Source: Cytobacillus pseudoceanisediminis (GTDB lineage Bacteria > Bacillota > Bacilli > Bacillales > Cytobacillaceae). Taken from it: DNA of 64,000 nt. The DNA lies in the NCBI RefSeq assembly GCF_023516215.1, contig NZ_CP097349.1, positions 3,596,001 to 3,660,000 on the forward strand. Reading direction: 5' to 3'. The position numbers and the translations under genes were made by a program. Numbering within the stretch: position 1 is the stretch's first letter; each line of letters begins with the position of its first letter. The notes under the pieces were generated by a model, which saw nothing but the letters and a program-made list of their open reading frames with translations, ran no database searches and was not told where the DNA came from. Shown piece by piece: positions 17,565 through 27,755 of this stretch.

Positions 17565-17582
17565 AAAGGAGTGATTTTTACA

Positions 17583-18218
17583 ATGGGCCGTGAATTTGTA
17601 GATTTGTTTGACCACTGGGCAGAATCCTATGATCAGGCTGTAACGGGTAAAGACCTTGAATATCAAGAGGTGTTTTTGAATTATGAACATATCCTTCAAG
17701 AGGTTGCCAATCATGTGAACGGGAATGTAATTGAATTTGGTGTAGGCACTGGCAATTTAACACAGAAACTCTTGGAAAAAGGAGCTAATGTAACTGGAAT
17801 TGAACCTTCTGCAGCCATGAGGGATATAGCAGGGAAAAAATTGCCAAATGTTCCGTTATTAAATGGTGATTTTCTGGACTTCCAAATAATTGGTCCCGTA
17901 GATGCCTTCGTTTGTACTTACGCTTTTCATCATTTAAAGGACACCGAAAAAGCTGAAGCCATCACAAAATACAGTTCTTTGCTTTCAATTGGCGGCAAAG
18001 TGATTTTTGCAGATACCGTCTTTAAAAGTAATGAGAATAAACAGGCTGTCATCGAAGAAGCAAAAAGGATGCATTTTCTCAGCCTAGCACAGGATCTGGA
18101 AACGGAATATTACACAACGATCCCAGTATTGGATGAAATCTTTCAATCCAATGGGTTTACTGTCGAGTTTAAGCAGCTCAATCGGTTTGTATGGCTCATA
18201 CACGCAATTAAATTATAA
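17583..18218 (+). CDS. yrrT: YrrT-like SAM-dependent methyltransferase
   Basis: A 211-residue class I methyltransferase. Motif I is VIEFGVGTGNLTQKL (about residues 45-59); the acidic loop is VTGIEPSAAMRD. It starts MGREFVDLF like B. subtilis YrrT. The substrate is unproven, but YrrT is genetically tied to methionine-to-cysteine recycling. AAGGAGTG is 9 bases before the ATG. The mtnN gene found after yrrT in B. subtilis is missing here. It is under the same kind of operator as mccA. Confidence 0.85.
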   Translation: MGREFVDLFDHWAESYDQAVTGKDLEYQEVFLNYEHILQEVANHVNGNVIEFGVGTGNLTQKLLEKGANVTGIEPSAAMRDIAGKKLPNVPLLNGDFLDFQIIGPVDAFVCTYAFHHLKDTEKAEAITKYSSLLSIGGKVIFADTVFKSNENKQAVIEEAKRMHFLSLAQDLETEYYTTIPVLDEIFQSNGFTVEFKQLNRFVWLIHAIKL

Positions 18219-18244
18219 TCCTATCACCGCGCCAAAAATCCTAC

Positions 18245-18274
18245 TTGACAAATAGGAAATATCAGAATTATGAT
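18245..18274 (+). promoter_or_regulatory. Putative ssuA promoter with operator in the spacer
   Basis: -35 TTGACA (18245-18250), 18-base spacer, -10 TATGAT (18269-18274). AATAGGAAATATCAGAATTA (18251-18270) fills the spacer and matches the motif at mccA and yrrT. Confidence 0.55.
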
Positions 18275-18310
18275 TGAATTATCAAAAATATATTGCCGAT
18301 CAGTCTGCTG

Positions 18311-18351
18311 AAGGCCCTGCGGAATAGCTGTTTGCTATTCCGCAGGGCCTT
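18311..18351 (+). terminator. Long hairpin between yrrT and ssuA
   Basis: An 18-bp perfect stem, AAGGCCCTGCGGAATAGC / GCTATTCCGCAGGGCCTT, then TGTTGTTT. It ends yrrT. Because the putative ssuA promoter lies upstream, it could also attenuate ssuA. Confidence 0.75.
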
Positions 18352-18430
18352 TGTTGTTTATCGGTGTAAAAAAGGGGGTGAGATTAAACAAATCGGGTTT
18401 AAGACTTAAAACATTTAGGGGGATTGAAAA

Positions 18431-19447
18431 ATGAATAGCTGGAAGTATGTAAAATCTTTTGTTGTTTTTGTATTCCTGATCGGATGGCTGGCCGGATGCC
18501 AGGAACAATCGGCAAGCACAAGAAGCGATTCTGATGGTAAAAAATGAAGACGGCCTAACCGTTACAATAGGAATCCAGCAAAGCATCTGGCCTATTCTAT
18601 TAGCCAAGCACAAAGGCTGGTTTGAAGAAGAGTTTGAGAAAACAGGAGTAAAAATAAAATGGGCGGAATTCCAAAGCGGTCCTTCTTACTTTGAAGCAAT
18701 TGCATCTAACCGCATAGACTTTGGCCGTGTTGGAAATATTCCGGTGCTTGCCGGACAAAGTGGCGGGATTGATTTTAAAGAGATTGCCGTTGCCAGCACC
18801 GGAGAAAGAGGGGATGCTCTTCTGGTTCCTAAAGACAGCCCTATTACATCTGTAAAGGATTTAAAAGGAAAAAAGTGGCGGTTGCAAAAGGAAGCAGTGC
18901 ATTTGGCCTACTCTACCGCCTTCTGGAAAAGGAAAACATCAGGCCGTCAGAATTGGAAATCATCCAGCTTCAGCCTGATGAAGCACAGCCTGCTTTTGAA
19001 ACCGGGAAAGTGGATGCATGGGCAATCTGGGAACCTTATCAGTCCATTCAAGTGGTCAAAAACGGCGCAAAAGTCATCGCAAATGGTGAAACAGTCGGAA
19101 CCTTCAGTCCCGGATTTCAAATTGTCCGCACACAATTCGCAAAAGAACATCCTGAACTAGTGGAACTTTATCTTAAGGTAACGGAAAAAGCAACAAGATG
19201 GCAGCTTGAGAACAAAGAGGAGGCAATCGAAATATATGCAGATCTGAAGAATACGGATAAAGAAGTTATTGCGAGAGTGCTGGAAAACTCCGTTCCGGCC
19301 AATACACCAATCAGTCCGGAAATTGTGGGGACCCAGCAGGAGTCTGCTGCACTTCTATTAGAATTGGGAGGAATCAACAAAGAAATCAATGTTTCTGAAG
19401 TTGTTGATAACTCCTATATTGAAAAAGTCTTAAAAGAATACAAATAA
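18431..19447 (+). CDS. ssuA: Aliphatic sulfonate ABC transporter substrate-binding lipoprotein (two frameshifts)
   Basis: Extracellular binding lipoprotein of about 338 residues. A signal peptide with lipobox LAGC is followed by the NMT1/SsuA-type domain (TVTIGIQQSIWPILLAKHKG; NRIDFGRVGNIPVLAGQ; GKVDAWAIWEPYQS). The gene lies in three pieces. One extra A in the run at 18539-18544 and one missing A in the run at 18869-18874 account for it, and the outer parts share a frame. AGGGGGA precedes the ATG. It should deliver sulfonates to SsuB/SsuC, whose genes lie convergently downstream on the other strand. Confidence 0.85.
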
Positions 19448-19467
19448 CTATTCATTAAAACAAAGAA

Positions 19468-19505
19468 AAGAACCCCGCTTCATTTAATCTGAGCGGGATT
19501 CTTCT
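19468..19505. terminator. Convergent terminator between ssuA and the monooxygenase
   Basis: AGAACCCCGCT and AGCGGGATTCT pair with one mismatch. T-rich sequence follows on the + strand. Confidence 0.65.
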
Positions 19506-19510
19506 TTAGC

Positions 19511-20851
19511 TTATCCTGCTGGATCAACATTTTGAACTAAGTCAGGAAAGGGCAGCCCAAGATTGCCTCGCAGGGTATCACTTGTATATTCTGTTCTAAA
19601 AAGGCCTCTATTTTGAAGAAGCGGAATAACGTATTGAACAAAATCTGAAAAGCCTTCACTCATTAGCTGAGGCATGATGTTAAATCCATCAGCACCCCCA
19701 TTTTCAAACCATAGCTGAAGTTCATCCGCTATCTGCTCAGCTGTCCCGGCAATCGTATAATGACCCCTGCCTCCAGCAAGCCTGAGAAGCAATTGTCTAA
19801 TGGTCAGATTCTCTTTTTTAGCCAGATCCTGGATAAGTTTGGTTCGGCTCTGATGCCCTTGAATCTGCTGGATTTCAGGCAGTTCGGGCAGCGGTCCATC
19901 CAATGGATAGCCTGTTAAGTCAATGCCAATACGATTGGAAAGCTGCAATAGACTATACTCAGGATTGGTCAAATTATGAAGCTCTGTTTCTTTTTCTCTC
20001 GCTTCTTCTTCTGTTGCACCTATTATAGGGCAAATGCCCGGAAGGATGATGACATTCTCCGGATTTCGTCCAAACTCAGCAGCCCTCGTTTTTAATGCTT
20101 TGTAAAATGCTTGTGCTTCAGAAAGGGACTGCTGTGCTGTAAAAACCACTTCTGCGAATTGAGCGGCGAAATCAATGCCAGTTTTCGATGAGCCGGCCTG
20201 TACAATGACAGGTTGCCCCTGCGGAGATCTTGGGCTGTTTAACGGTCCCTTTACCGAATAATAGCTGCCCTTGTGGCCGATTTCATGCACTTTATCACTC
20301 AAGGAATAAATCCCCGCTTCTTTGTCCCTTACTAACGCCCCTTCTTCCCAGCTGTCCCATAATTTTTTAGTCACTTCCACAAATTCTTTGGCACGCTTAT
20401 AGCGCTCCCTGTGTTCTGGTATTTTTTCGAGATTAAAGTTATTTGCTTCTGCATCCGTTCCTGACGTGATCACATTCCAGCCTGCACGGCCTTTGCTTAA
20501 ATGATCCAGAGAAGAAAATCTTCTGGCCACATTGAAGGGCTCATTAAAAGTAGTCGAGACCGTTGCGATCAGTCCGATTTTTTTGGTTGCAGCGGACAAG
20601 GCGGATAATAGAGTGAGAGGCTCAAAACCTCCACCGCCCAACTCTCCGTACTTGACAGCACTTGTCGATACCGAATATCTGTCTGACAGAAAAATAGAAT
20701 CCAGCTTTGCTTCTTCCGCTTTTTGAACAATCTCCAGATAATAAGAGATATCATATGCCCGCTCTGGATCTGATGAAGGGTGCCTCCATGCGGCCTCATG
20801 GTGTCCCATGCTTGTTAAAAATAAATTCAGGTTCATTTTACGATTTCCCAT
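19511..20851 (-). CDS. FMN-dependent monooxygenase (NtaA/SnaA/DszA family)
   Basis: A 446-residue flavin-dependent luciferase-like enzyme. Family blocks are MNLNLFLTSMGHHEAAW, LDSIFLSDRYS, GRAGWNVITSGTDAEANNF and a GSSKTGIDFAA flavin-site stretch. By context it desulfonates or oxidises an organosulfur compound with FMNH2 from the reductase at 22617-23162. It is not the classic SsuD type. GGAGGCGGG lies before the ATG at 20851, which is preferred over a start at 20914 inside ssuC. Confidence 0.87.
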   Translation of the reverse strand: MGNRKMNLNLFLTSMGHHEAAWRHPSSDPERAYDISYYLEIVQKAEEAKLDSIFLSDRYSVSTSAVKYGELGGGGFEPLTLLSALSAATKKIGLIATVSTTFNEPFNVARRFSSLDHLSKGRAGWNVITSGTDAEANNFNLEKIPEHRERYKRAKEFVEVTKKLWDSWEEGALVRDKEAGIYSLSDKVHEIGHKGSYYSVKGPLNSPRSPQGQPVIVQAGSSKTGIDFAAQFAEVVFTAQQSLSEAQAFYKALKTRAAEFGRNPENVIILPGICPIIGATEEEAREKETELHNLTNPEYSLLQLSNRIGIDLTGYPLDGPLPELPEIQQIQGHQSRTKLIQDLAKKENLTIRQLLLRLAGGRGHYTIAGTAEQIADELQLWFENGGADGFNIMPQLMSEGFSDFVQYVIPLLQNRGLFRTEYTSDTLRGNLGLPFPDLVQNVDPAG

Positions 20852-20870
20852 TCTATCCCGCCTCCATTTT

Positions 20871-21722
20871 TTAGCCTTTATAGCTCTCCCGCCATTTAAG
20901 CCATTTTCTTTCAAAGTATCTTACAAACGAATCCGAAGCCTTTCCAAATACAGCGAAAATAATAATTCCTGCAAATACAACCGTTGTCTGTGAAAATTGT
21001 CTGGCATCCGTAATTAAATATCCGATACCTTCACTTGACCCCATGAGTTCCGCAGCGACCAGCGCCAGCCATGCTGCACCTAATGCAAGGCGAAACCCCA
21101 GCAGGATATTAGGTAGGGCCGAAGGAAGGATCAAATTCGTGATTTGCTTCCATCTGCTGAATTCAAGCACCCTTGCAACATCAAACAATTTTGCATCCAC
21201 ACTGCGTATGCCAAGGAAAGCATTGACATAGAGCGGAAAGAAAGCTCCTTTTGCGATAAGAAGCACCTTGGAGACTTCACCAAAACCAAACCACAAGATA
21301 AACAGCGGAATGACTGCCAGAGTCGGAATGGTCCGAAGCATTTGCAGCGTCGGATCCAGCGTATGCTCCACCTTGCTGGAAAAGCCGACAGCTAAACCAG
21401 CAAGCAATCCAAGGGTTCCTCCAATGAGAAAGCCTCCCAATGCCCGCAGAAAGCTGACTTTAAAATGGTAAAGAAGATTGCCTGCAGTCAGCAGCTCAAT
21501 AAATGAGCTGAAAATGCTGCTTGGCCTTGGCAGGAGTGCTTCCGAGATTAGATGATAATAGCCGGCAAATTCCCAGATGAGCAGTACAAGAAACGGAAAT
21601 ATCATCCCTCTTAAGAACACGCCCAATTTTTTATCACTACTTCCCTTTAATTCTTTTATTCTCAATTTCTCTTTGCCCTGTTCTAATGCCGTCGGGTGTG
21701 CCCAGTCTGCTTTATTATTCAA
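20871..21722 (-). CDS. ssuC: Aliphatic sulfonate ABC transporter permease
   Basis: About 283 residues of the BPD_transp_1 family with six membrane segments. The EAA loop is present (FDVARVLEFSRWKQITNLIL), as are LLPRPSSIFSSF and LRTIPTLAVIPLFILWFG. The start is the TTG at 21722, 8 bases after CGGAGG. An in-frame GTG at 21731 touches the binding site. It follows ssuB by a few bases and precedes the monooxygenase. Confidence 0.9.
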   Translation of the reverse strand: MNNKADWAHPTALEQGKEKLRIKELKGSSDKKLGVFLRGMIFPFLVLLIWEFAGYYHLISEALLPRPSSIFSSFIELLTAGNLLYHFKVSFLRALGGFLIGGTLGLLAGLAVGFSSKVEHTLDPTLQMLRTIPTLAVIPLFILWFGFGEVSKVLLIAKGAFFPLYVNAFLGIRSVDAKLFDVARVLEFSRWKQITNLILPSALPNILLGFRLALGAAWLALVAAELMGSSEGIGYLITDARQFSQTTVVFAGIIIFAVFGKASDSFVRYFERKWLKWRESYKG

Positions 21723-21737
21723 TCCATACACCTCCGC

Positions 21738-22505
21738 TAGATTCCTGCTCGATCTATTAATTCAAGTTCATCTGTCTTTTCAAATTCATTTAAAATAAGC
21801 TGGCGAAATTCCTGAAACGATTTATTTGATTTTTCCTTGGATGAGGCAAACCAATTTTTACCGCTTTTTGAATGGATCCCGGTCTTGCATTCATGATTAC
21901 TACCCGGTCTGCAAGATAAATAGCTTCATCTATATCATGGGTAACAAAAAGCATGGTGGTTCTATTTTTTTGCCAAATATCCAGAAGAACATCCTGCATA
22001 TGGGACCTGGTAAACGCATCAAGAGCACCAAACGGTTCATCCAGAAGCAATACCTTAGGGTTACGCAAAAGGGCACGGGCTATAGCAGCTCTTTGCGCCA
22101 TTCCCCGGAAAGCTCTCTTGGATAGGCCTTGGCGAACTCATCCAATTTAACCAGTTCAATTAATTCTTTTACCTTTTCCTTCACTTCCTTATTTCTTAAT
22201 GTGAAATTAGATGCAATATTCTTCTCAACCGTATGCCAGGGAAACAGCCTTGGCTCCTGAAATATAAAGCCCTTATCAATACTGGGGCCCTTTACTTCCT
22301 TCCCGTCAATCTTCACAATACCTGCCACATCATTATCCAGACCGGCAATGATTTGCAGCAATGTGCTTTTCCCGCACCCGCTGGGCCCTATAATCGTAAT
22401 CAATTCACCATTTTCAACATCTAAATGAATATCCTTTAATGCCTGAACTTCTCCTTTTTCTGAATGAAACGTCTTGTCTAAATGACTGATCTCTAAAAAA
22501 GCCAT
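21738..22505 (-). CDS. ssuB: Aliphatic sulfonate ABC transporter ATP-binding protein (two frameshifts)
   Basis: About 255 residues. Walker A is [11 protein letters not shown], the Q-loop is [11 protein letters not shown], Walker B is [14 protein letters not shown] and the switch is FVTHDIDEA. The signature LSGGMAQR is split by one missing G in the C4 run at 22103-22106. A second missing base in the T5 run at 21830-21834 restores the tail [20 protein letters not shown] to the stop at 21738. AAAGGAGGG precedes the ATG. It energises SsuC. Confidence 0.88.
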
Positions 22506-22547
22506 TTGAAATTTCCCTCCTTTAAAATTTCCACCTGCCAGTTTAAA

Positions 22548-22585
22548 TAAAAAAAGACACGTTCTATGAAAATAGAAATCGTGTC
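22548..22585 (-). terminator. Terminator after the FMN reductase gene
   Basis: GACACG...CGTGTC outer stem with an inner ATTTCTA/TAGAA pairing, then a T-run on the reverse strand. It may reduce read-through into ssuB. Confidence 0.7.
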
Positions 22586-22616
22586 TTCTCCGGGAGTCCG
22601 GTCGAATGACTGTTTG

Positions 22617-23162
22617 CTATAATACAGCTTTTTTATTTTGGGAGATGTTTACTAACTGCTTAAGCTGATCTGTAACTTTTTCAAGCACCTCCTCATTTTT
22701 TATCGGATTTTCGAAATCTTCTTTATCCACATATTGATCGGTGAGATACACCCCTTTTAAGATCGTCTGGGCGCTTAGGGCAGCCAATAAAGGCTTTAAG
22801 GAATAATCAATTGCCAGCAGATGGGCAGGACTTCCTCCAACCATTAATGGAAAAACAGGCTTATTTTTAAAAGAGTCTTGAGGAAGACTATCCAGCAATG
22901 CTTTCAGTGCACCTGTATAAGCAGCTTTATATACTGGAGATACAATAATGATGCCGCTTGCTTCCTTTATTTCTTCAGAAAGCTTTTTAATGGAAGAATG
23001 GTCATACCGTCCTTCAATCAGGACATTGGCAGGAAAATCAAGTACAGAGTATTCCTTTACAGAAATCCCTTGTTTAGCAGATTCTTTCAGCAAATAGTTT
23101 ACAAGTATGGAAGACCTTGATACGGAAGATGGACTTCCCGATATGGCAATATAATAGCTCAT
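22617..23162 (-). CDS. NADPH-dependent FMN reductase (SsuE-like)
   Basis: A 181-residue flavodoxin-like reductase. The FMN phosphate loop is ISGSPSSVSRSS (about residues 6-17) and the second flavin contact is SPVYKAAYTGALKALLD. It supplies FMNH2 to the two-component monooxygenase encoded at the end of the same gene series. The ATG at 23162 is 11 bases after AAAGGA; the ATG four codons upstream overlaps the site. It sits between yezD and ssuB. Confidence 0.88.
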   Translation of the reverse strand: MSYYIAISGSPSSVSRSSILVNYLLKESAKQGISVKEYSVLDFPANVLIEGRYDHSSIKKLSEEIKEASGIIIVSPVYKAAYTGALKALLDSLPQDSFKNKPVFPLMVGGSPAHLLAIDYSLKPLLAALSAQTILKGVYLTDQYVDKEDFENPIKNEEVLEKVTDQLKQLVNISQNKKAVL

Positions 23163-23252
23163 AACCGCCGCCATCCTTTCTTTGATTTATTTCTACACAA
23201 CAATATCCTACAATACCTATAAACAAACTAGGAATAAATCCAAAAATAAACA

Positions 23253-23408
23253 TCATCTCTTCCCATTATTAGACTCTACACGTATTTTTTCAGTTATTTC
23301 CACTTGCGCCACTTTCCCTGCATGAAGGGTAATGACGACTGACCCATATTCAATATCCTTAATAGAAGATAAAATATACTTTTCATACTCAGGCGTGATT
23401 TTTGCCAT
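23253..23408 (-). CDS. yezD: YezD family (DUF2292) small protein
   Basis: 51 residues, [20 protein letters not shown] then [17 protein letters not shown], matching DUF2292/YezD. These proteins are found with sulfate transport and sulfur genes; the function is unknown. The gene starts within the last 20 bases of cysA, with GGGAG before the ATG at 23408. Confidence 0.82.
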   Translation of the reverse strand: MAKITPEYEKYILSSIKDIEYGSVVITLHAGKVAQVEITEKIRVESNNGKR

Positions 23409-24507
23409 TGTACATACTCCCTTCCTTAAATAAATTAAATGATAAATCTTCAGGTGTGAAGATTTTGAGCTGCTTTGGTTTAATGAATACTTCTTCTCCT
23501 GCATTCAATCCCAGCCTGCGATACTTTTCTTTTGGAATTTCGGCCTCCAGATAATCATTGGTGTCTTTCCTGATAAGTTCTATTTGCACAATTGGCCCAA
23601 CGATATGCAAATGGGATATGGTAGCAAGCACTGCATCATCATTTGATCCTTCTCTGCTGATGCTGATATCATGCGGCCTTGCGTAGCCTACTGCCTCCAG
23701 GTTATCTAAGCCTTCCCAATCTGGAATTTCCAAAGCCACATCACCTTGGTTCAGCTTTCCATTTTTCAGCCTTCCCCTGAATAAATTGACGCTCCCTAAA
23801 AAGTCATATACGAAGGGAGTCTGAGGATTATCATATACTTCCTCCGGTGTCCCAATTTGCTCGATTTTCCCCTGATTCATCACGACAATCTTGTCAGCAA
23901 CATCCAATGCCTCTTCCTGATCATGTGTAACAAATATGCTTGAAATCTGGAATTCATCATGGAGTCTTCTCAGCCACCTTCTCAACTCTTTTCTGACCTT
24001 TGCATCAAGAGCTCCAAACGGTTCATCCAATAAAAGCACCTTAGGTTCAACCGCCAAAGCTCTTGCAAGAGCAACCCTCTGTCGCTGTCCTCCTGACAGC
24101 TGGGCAGGATAACGATTTGCCAAGTCCTTCAGCTTTACAAGCTCCAGCAGCTCATGAATTTTAATCTCAATTTCTTTTTTGCCCGGCCGTTCTTTCCTTG
24201 GCCTTACTTTCAGCCCATAAGCGACATTATCAAATACCGTCATATGGCGAAACAGTGCATAATGCTGGAAGACAAATCCGACTTTTCGTTCTTTAGCATT
24301 AATGCCGGTAATGTTCTCACTATCAAAAAATATAGAACCCTTGTCAGCTGCCTCTAAACCGGCAATAACCCGCAGCAGGGAGGTCTTCCCTGAACCCGAG
24401 GGGCCTAATAAGGCAACCAGCTCTCCTGTATGGATTTCAAGATTGATTTTTTCCAATGCCTGAAAAGTCCCAAAAGCTTTGGAAACGGAATTTATAACGA
24501 TACTCAT
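23389..24507 (-). CDS. cysA: Sulfate/thiosulfate ABC transporter ATP-binding protein
   Basis: A 372-residue CysA. Walker A is [11 protein letters not shown], signature [15 protein letters not shown], Walker [18 protein letters not shown], switch [16 protein letters not shown]-terminal TOBE-like domain (about 240-360) includes [14 protein letters not shown] is 9 bases before the ATG. It energises CysT/CysW. The frame is intact. Confidence 0.94.
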   Translation of the reverse strand: MSIVINSVSKAFGTFQALEKINLEIHTGELVALLGPSGSGKTSLLRVIAGLEAADKGSIFFDSENITGINAKERKVGFVFQHYALFRHMTVFDNVAYGLKVRPRKERPGKKEIEIKIHELLELVKLKDLANRYPAQLSGGQRQRVALARALAVEPKVLLLDEPFGALDAKVRKELRRWLRRLHDEFQISSIFVTHDQEEALDVADKIVVMNQGKIEQIGTPEEVYDNPQTPFVYDFLGSVNLFRGRLKNGKLNQGDVALEIPDWEGLDNLEAVGYARPHDISISREGSNDDAVLATISHLHIVGPIVQIELIRKDTNDYLEAEIPKEKYRRLGLNAGEEVFIKPKQLKIFTPEDLSFNLFKEGSMYNGKNHA

Positions 24508-24535
24508 TCTGAAATCCCCCTACCTTCTATGATTT

Positions 24536-25405
24536 CTATGCTCTTCTGTTTTTTCCATGCCATTCCAGAATGTTTTTTATAATAAGTGTGAATATGGCCA
24601 TTATCGACATTAAAGAAGCAACAGCAAACGCAGCAGCGAATTGGTATTCGCCATATAGGATTTCGATATGCAGGGGCATTGAGTTGGTTAGCCCCCTTAT
24701 ATGGCCGGATACGACCGAAACCGCTCCAAACTCTCCAATGGCACGCGCATTGCAGAGAATCATGCCGTAAAGAAGAGCCCATTTGATATTAGGCAGGGTC
24801 ACATGCCAAAATGTCTTCCACCCTCCTGCCCCAAGAGTGATCGATGCTTCCTCCTCTGCCGTTCCCTGCGCTTGCATAAGCGGGATCAATTCCCTGGCAA
24901 TAAAGGGAATCGTTACAAAGATCGTCGCAAGTACAATACCAGGCACAGCAAAAATTATTTTGATATCCCTCTCAAAAAGCCATTCCCCGAAAATTCCCTG
25001 GGAGCCAAACAGCAAGACGAAAATTAAGCCGGCAATTACGGGAGAAACAGCGAACGGAAGATCAATTAGCGTGATAAGCAGGTTCTTTCCTTTAAAATGA
25101 AACTTGGTTATTGCCCAGGCTGCCATGATTCCAAAGACGGCATTCAGCGGAACAGCAATAATCGCTACCAAAAGGGTAAGCTTAATCGCGGATAATGCTT
25201 CCGGATTCGTAATTGCCTCCAGATAAACCGCAAATCCCTTTTCAAAAGCCTGAACAAAAACCGTGACCAGCGGCAAGATCAGAAACAACCCCAAAAATGT
25301 TAAGGCAAAGCTGATTAACAGCCATTGAACCCACCTGGGATCCTTTGCTTCTCTAGGACTCCCAAGCGGAGTACTCGGAAAATTCAATGGTATATTCCCG
25401 CCCAT
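24536..25405 (-). CDS. cysW: Sulfate ABC transporter permease subunit
   Basis: About 289 residues with six membrane segments. The EAA loop region reads [22 protein letters not shown], and [15 protein letters not shown] is typical of CysW. The ATG at 25405 follows AAAGGGGTGG by 6 bases. It forms the membrane channel with CysT. Confidence 0.93.
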   Translation of the reverse strand: MGGNIPLNFPSTPLGSPREAKDPRWVQWLLISFALTFLGLFLILPLVTVFVQAFEKGFAVYLEAITNPEALSAIKLTLLVAIIAVPLNAVFGIMAAWAITKFHFKGKNLLITLIDLPFAVSPVIAGLIFVLLFGSQGIFGEWLFERDIKIIFAVPGIVLATIFVTIPFIARELIPLMQAQGTAEEEASITLGAGGWKTFWHVTLPNIKWALLYGMILCNARAIGEFGAVSVVSGHIRGLTNSMPLHIEILYGEYQFAAAFAVASLMSIMAIFTLIIKNILEWHGKNRRA

Positions 25406-25480
25406 TTCACCACCCCTTTCTTTTAAAAAAATCAAAACGGCAGCAGCCGGAAAGTCACTTAAAACGGTCGTCTTCTATAC

Positions 25481-26326
25481 CTAATGCGAAATAAACTTTC
25501 TGTTCGTCCACCATTGAATAAAGTTGATAATAAATAACAGCATAAACGACACGACCAGCATGACAGCAGCAATGGCTGTAGCACCTGCATAATCATATTG
25601 CTCAAGTTTCGTCATAATCAGCAGTGGCGTGATTTCGGTTTTCATGGGCATGTTTCCCGAAATAAAAACGACTGACCCATATTCCCCAAGAGACCTTGCA
25701 AAGGCAAGGGTGAACCCTGCAAGTGCAGCCGGCAGCAATTCCGGGAAAATGATTTTTCTGAAAGTCTGGAAGCGGCTTGCTCCAAGGGAGGCAGAAGCTT
25801 CCTCCACCTCTTTTTCAAGACTTTGCAGGACAGGCTGCACCATTCTTACTACGAATGGAAGCCCAATAAATGTCAGGGCAATTACCACCCCGACTGGCGT
25901 AAAAACCACCTTAAATCCCAGCAGACTTCCAATCCATCCATTAGGTGCATATACAGTTGTCAGGGCGATACCTGCAACTGCCGTCGGAAGAGCAAAGGGC
26001 AAATCTACAAGACCATCAATGATCTTTTTGCCTGGAAAAGAATATCTGACCAGAACCCAGGCCAGGAGAACACCAAATACCATATTAATTAAACCAGCTG
26101 CCAAAGACGCACCAAAACTCAGCTTGTAGGAGGCCACTACTCTTGGATCCAGCACCGTGTTCCAAAATTTAGTCCAGCCCATTTGCGAACTATAAAAGAT
26201 GATCATGGACAGCGGCAATAAAACTAAAATACTAAGATAAAGCATGGTGTAGCCCATTGTTAAGCCGAAGCCCGGCAGTACGCTATATTTTTTGAAGTCT
26301 GTTCTTTTTGATATTCTCAACCCCAT
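25481..26326 (-). CDS. cysT: Sulfate ABC transporter permease subunit
   Basis: About 281 residues with six membrane segments. DLPFALPTAVAGI and ASASLGASRFQTFRKIIFP plus SLGEYGSVVFISGN are typical of CysT/CysU. The in-frame extension to 26437 would overlap the end of the binding-protein gene. The ATG at 26326 follows GAGAGGATT at good distance and gives the normal length. Confidence 0.92.
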   Translation of the reverse strand: MGLRISKRTDFKKYSVLPGFGLTMGYTMLYLSILVLLPLSMIIFYSSQMGWTKFWNTVLDPRVVASYKLSFGASLAAGLINMVFGVLLAWVLVRYSFPGKKIIDGLVDLPFALPTAVAGIALTTVYAPNGWIGSLLGFKVVFTPVGVVIALTFIGLPFVVRMVQPVLQSLEKEVEEASASLGASRFQTFRKIIFPELLPAALAGFTLAFARSLGEYGSVVFISGNMPMKTEITPLLIMTKLEQYDYAGATAIAAVMLVVSFMLLFIINFIQWWTNRKFISH

Positions 26327-26354
26327 CACCTGAATCCTCTCATTCTCATGCTGT

Positions 26355-27409
26355 TTATTGGAGATAGATCTCATCAAATGTCCCGCCATCATTAAAGTGG
26401 GTTTCCTGTGCTTTTTGCCAGCCTCCAAATTCTTCATCTACGGTAACGAATTCAATATCAGCAAACTGATCGCCATATTTCTTCAGCACTTCAGTATTTC
26501 TCGGTCTGTAATAGTTCTTTGCTGCAATTTCCTGTCCGGTTTCACTGTATAAATACTTTAAATAAGCTTCGGCTGCTTCAGCCGTTCCTTTTTCTCGGCT
26601 ATTTTATCCACGATTGCTACTGGAGGCTCCGCAAGAATACTGATCGATGGATTCACAATTTCAAATTTGTCTTTTCCAAGCTCATTGATGGATAAATAGG
26701 CTTCATTTTCCCAAGCTATAAGAACATCTCCTATTTCCCGCTGAACAAATGTATTCGTTGAATCACGTGCCCCTGAATCAAGAACCTCAACATTCTGATA
26801 TAAATTCTTCACAAAGTCTTTGATCTGCTTTTCGTCTCCATTAAACTGCTTGCTCGCATAGGCCCATGCCGCAAGATAATTCCATCTTGCTCCTCCTGAT
26901 GTTTTCGGATTAGGTGTAATAACCGAAACATCTTCCCTAATCAGGTCATCCCAATCTTGAATATTTTTTGGATTCCCTTTTCTGACCAAAAAGACAATTG
27001 TGGATGTGTAAGGAGTAGAATTATCATTCAGCCTTTTCTGCCAGTCTTTTTCGATGATTCCCCGCTTATTGGCAATTTCATCAATATCATAGGCAAGCGC
27101 CAAAGTTACCACATCCGCTTCCAGCCCGTCAATGACCGATCTTGCCTGCTTTCCGGAACCGCCATGTGACTGTTGAATCGTCACGTCCTGCCCGGTTTCT
27201 TCCTTCCAATACTTGATAAACTCCTGATTGAATTCCTGATAAAGCTCTCGTGTCGGATCGTAGGAAACATTCAAAAGTTCTATCGGATCCTTGCCTGAGC
27301 TGCCTTCACTCTCTGCTTTTCCACCGCTTTCCTGACTGCATCCTGTAATAAAAGTCAAAACCAGCAAACCTGCTGCCAATAAACCTATAAAAGAATTCTT
27401 CATACCCAT
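26355..27409 (-). CDS. cysP: Sulfate ABC transporter substrate-binding lipoprotein (frameshifted)
   Basis: About 350 residues, exported, with lipobox ITGC near residue 24. The SBP_bac family blocks are [37 protein letters not shown] and [20 protein letters not shown], as in Sbp/CysP. One base is missing in the T5 run at 26589-26593. The true tail [20 protein letters not shown], then [12 protein letters not shown], continues to the stop at 26355. AAGGGGAG precedes the ATG. It is the first transporter gene of the sulfur series. Confidence 0.9.
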
Positions 27410-27437
27410 CCAGATCTCCCCTTTTGATTGTCCTTAT

Positions 27438-27475
27438 AAAAAAAGACCGCATGCTTAGTTCACTAAGCACCGGCC
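27438..27475 (-). terminator. Terminator between the FbpA-like gene and the sulfate operon
   Basis: GACCGCATGCTTAG and CTAAGCACCGGCC pair around TTCA, with seven T on the reverse strand. If transcription starts upstream of the FbpA-like gene, it would attenuate the cys genes. Confidence 0.7.
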
Positions 27476-27512
27476 TTCAGTTTATCTGATCAGCTCCATA
27501 TTCTCTTCGGCA

Positions 27513-27683
27513 TCACTCTTTCTCTCCCTGATTGGCCAGGTTATTGGCGTATTCCCGCTCAAGGTCAGTTAAGGTTAACGCAAACAATTGGTGCTCACCT
27601 TTCTTAAAGACTCCCGCACTTATCAGACTGTTAATTAAATATCTCTTTCTGCCTTCAACTGCCTTTCTTAAATGCTTTGACAC
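27513..27683 (-). CDS. FbpA-like small basic protein
   Basis: 56 residues. LRKAVEGRKRYLINSLISAG then FKKGEHQLFALTLTDLE resembles the Fur-regulated basic protein A family (helix, then a K-x-x-x-QLY-x-LTL-type core). AGGAGG is 7 bases before the GTG at 27683. In B. subtilis such proteins act with small RNAs in iron sparing. The location before the cys operon suggests another setting; the role here is unknown. Confidence 0.55.
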   Translation of the reverse strand: MSKHLRKAVEGRKRYLINSLISAGVFKKGEHQLFALTLTDLEREYANNLANQGEKE

Positions 27684-27755
27684 CTGACTCCCTCCTGATT
27701 TACTCAATCAATAGCTGCTGCAAATGCTTTTGGTTGACCAATCAGCGAACAATCC

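Larger units (their letters stand above)
17406..17569. repeat. Inverted promoter-operator repeat between mccA and yrrT
   Basis: The arm at 17406-17440 and the arm at 17534-17569 are inverted copies of about 35 bases (roughly 30 positions match), from CCTTTAATTCTTAT to GTATAGTATG. Each arm includes a -10 box and an operator. Confidence 0.7.

Noticed and set aside
15283..17583. S-box (SAM) riboswitch before mccA or yrrT
   Set aside because: No S-box core sequence was found; the region carries operator motifs instead.
25629..26129. 166-codon forward open frame
   Set aside because: It is the complement of cysT, whose EAA loop and membrane segments are certain.
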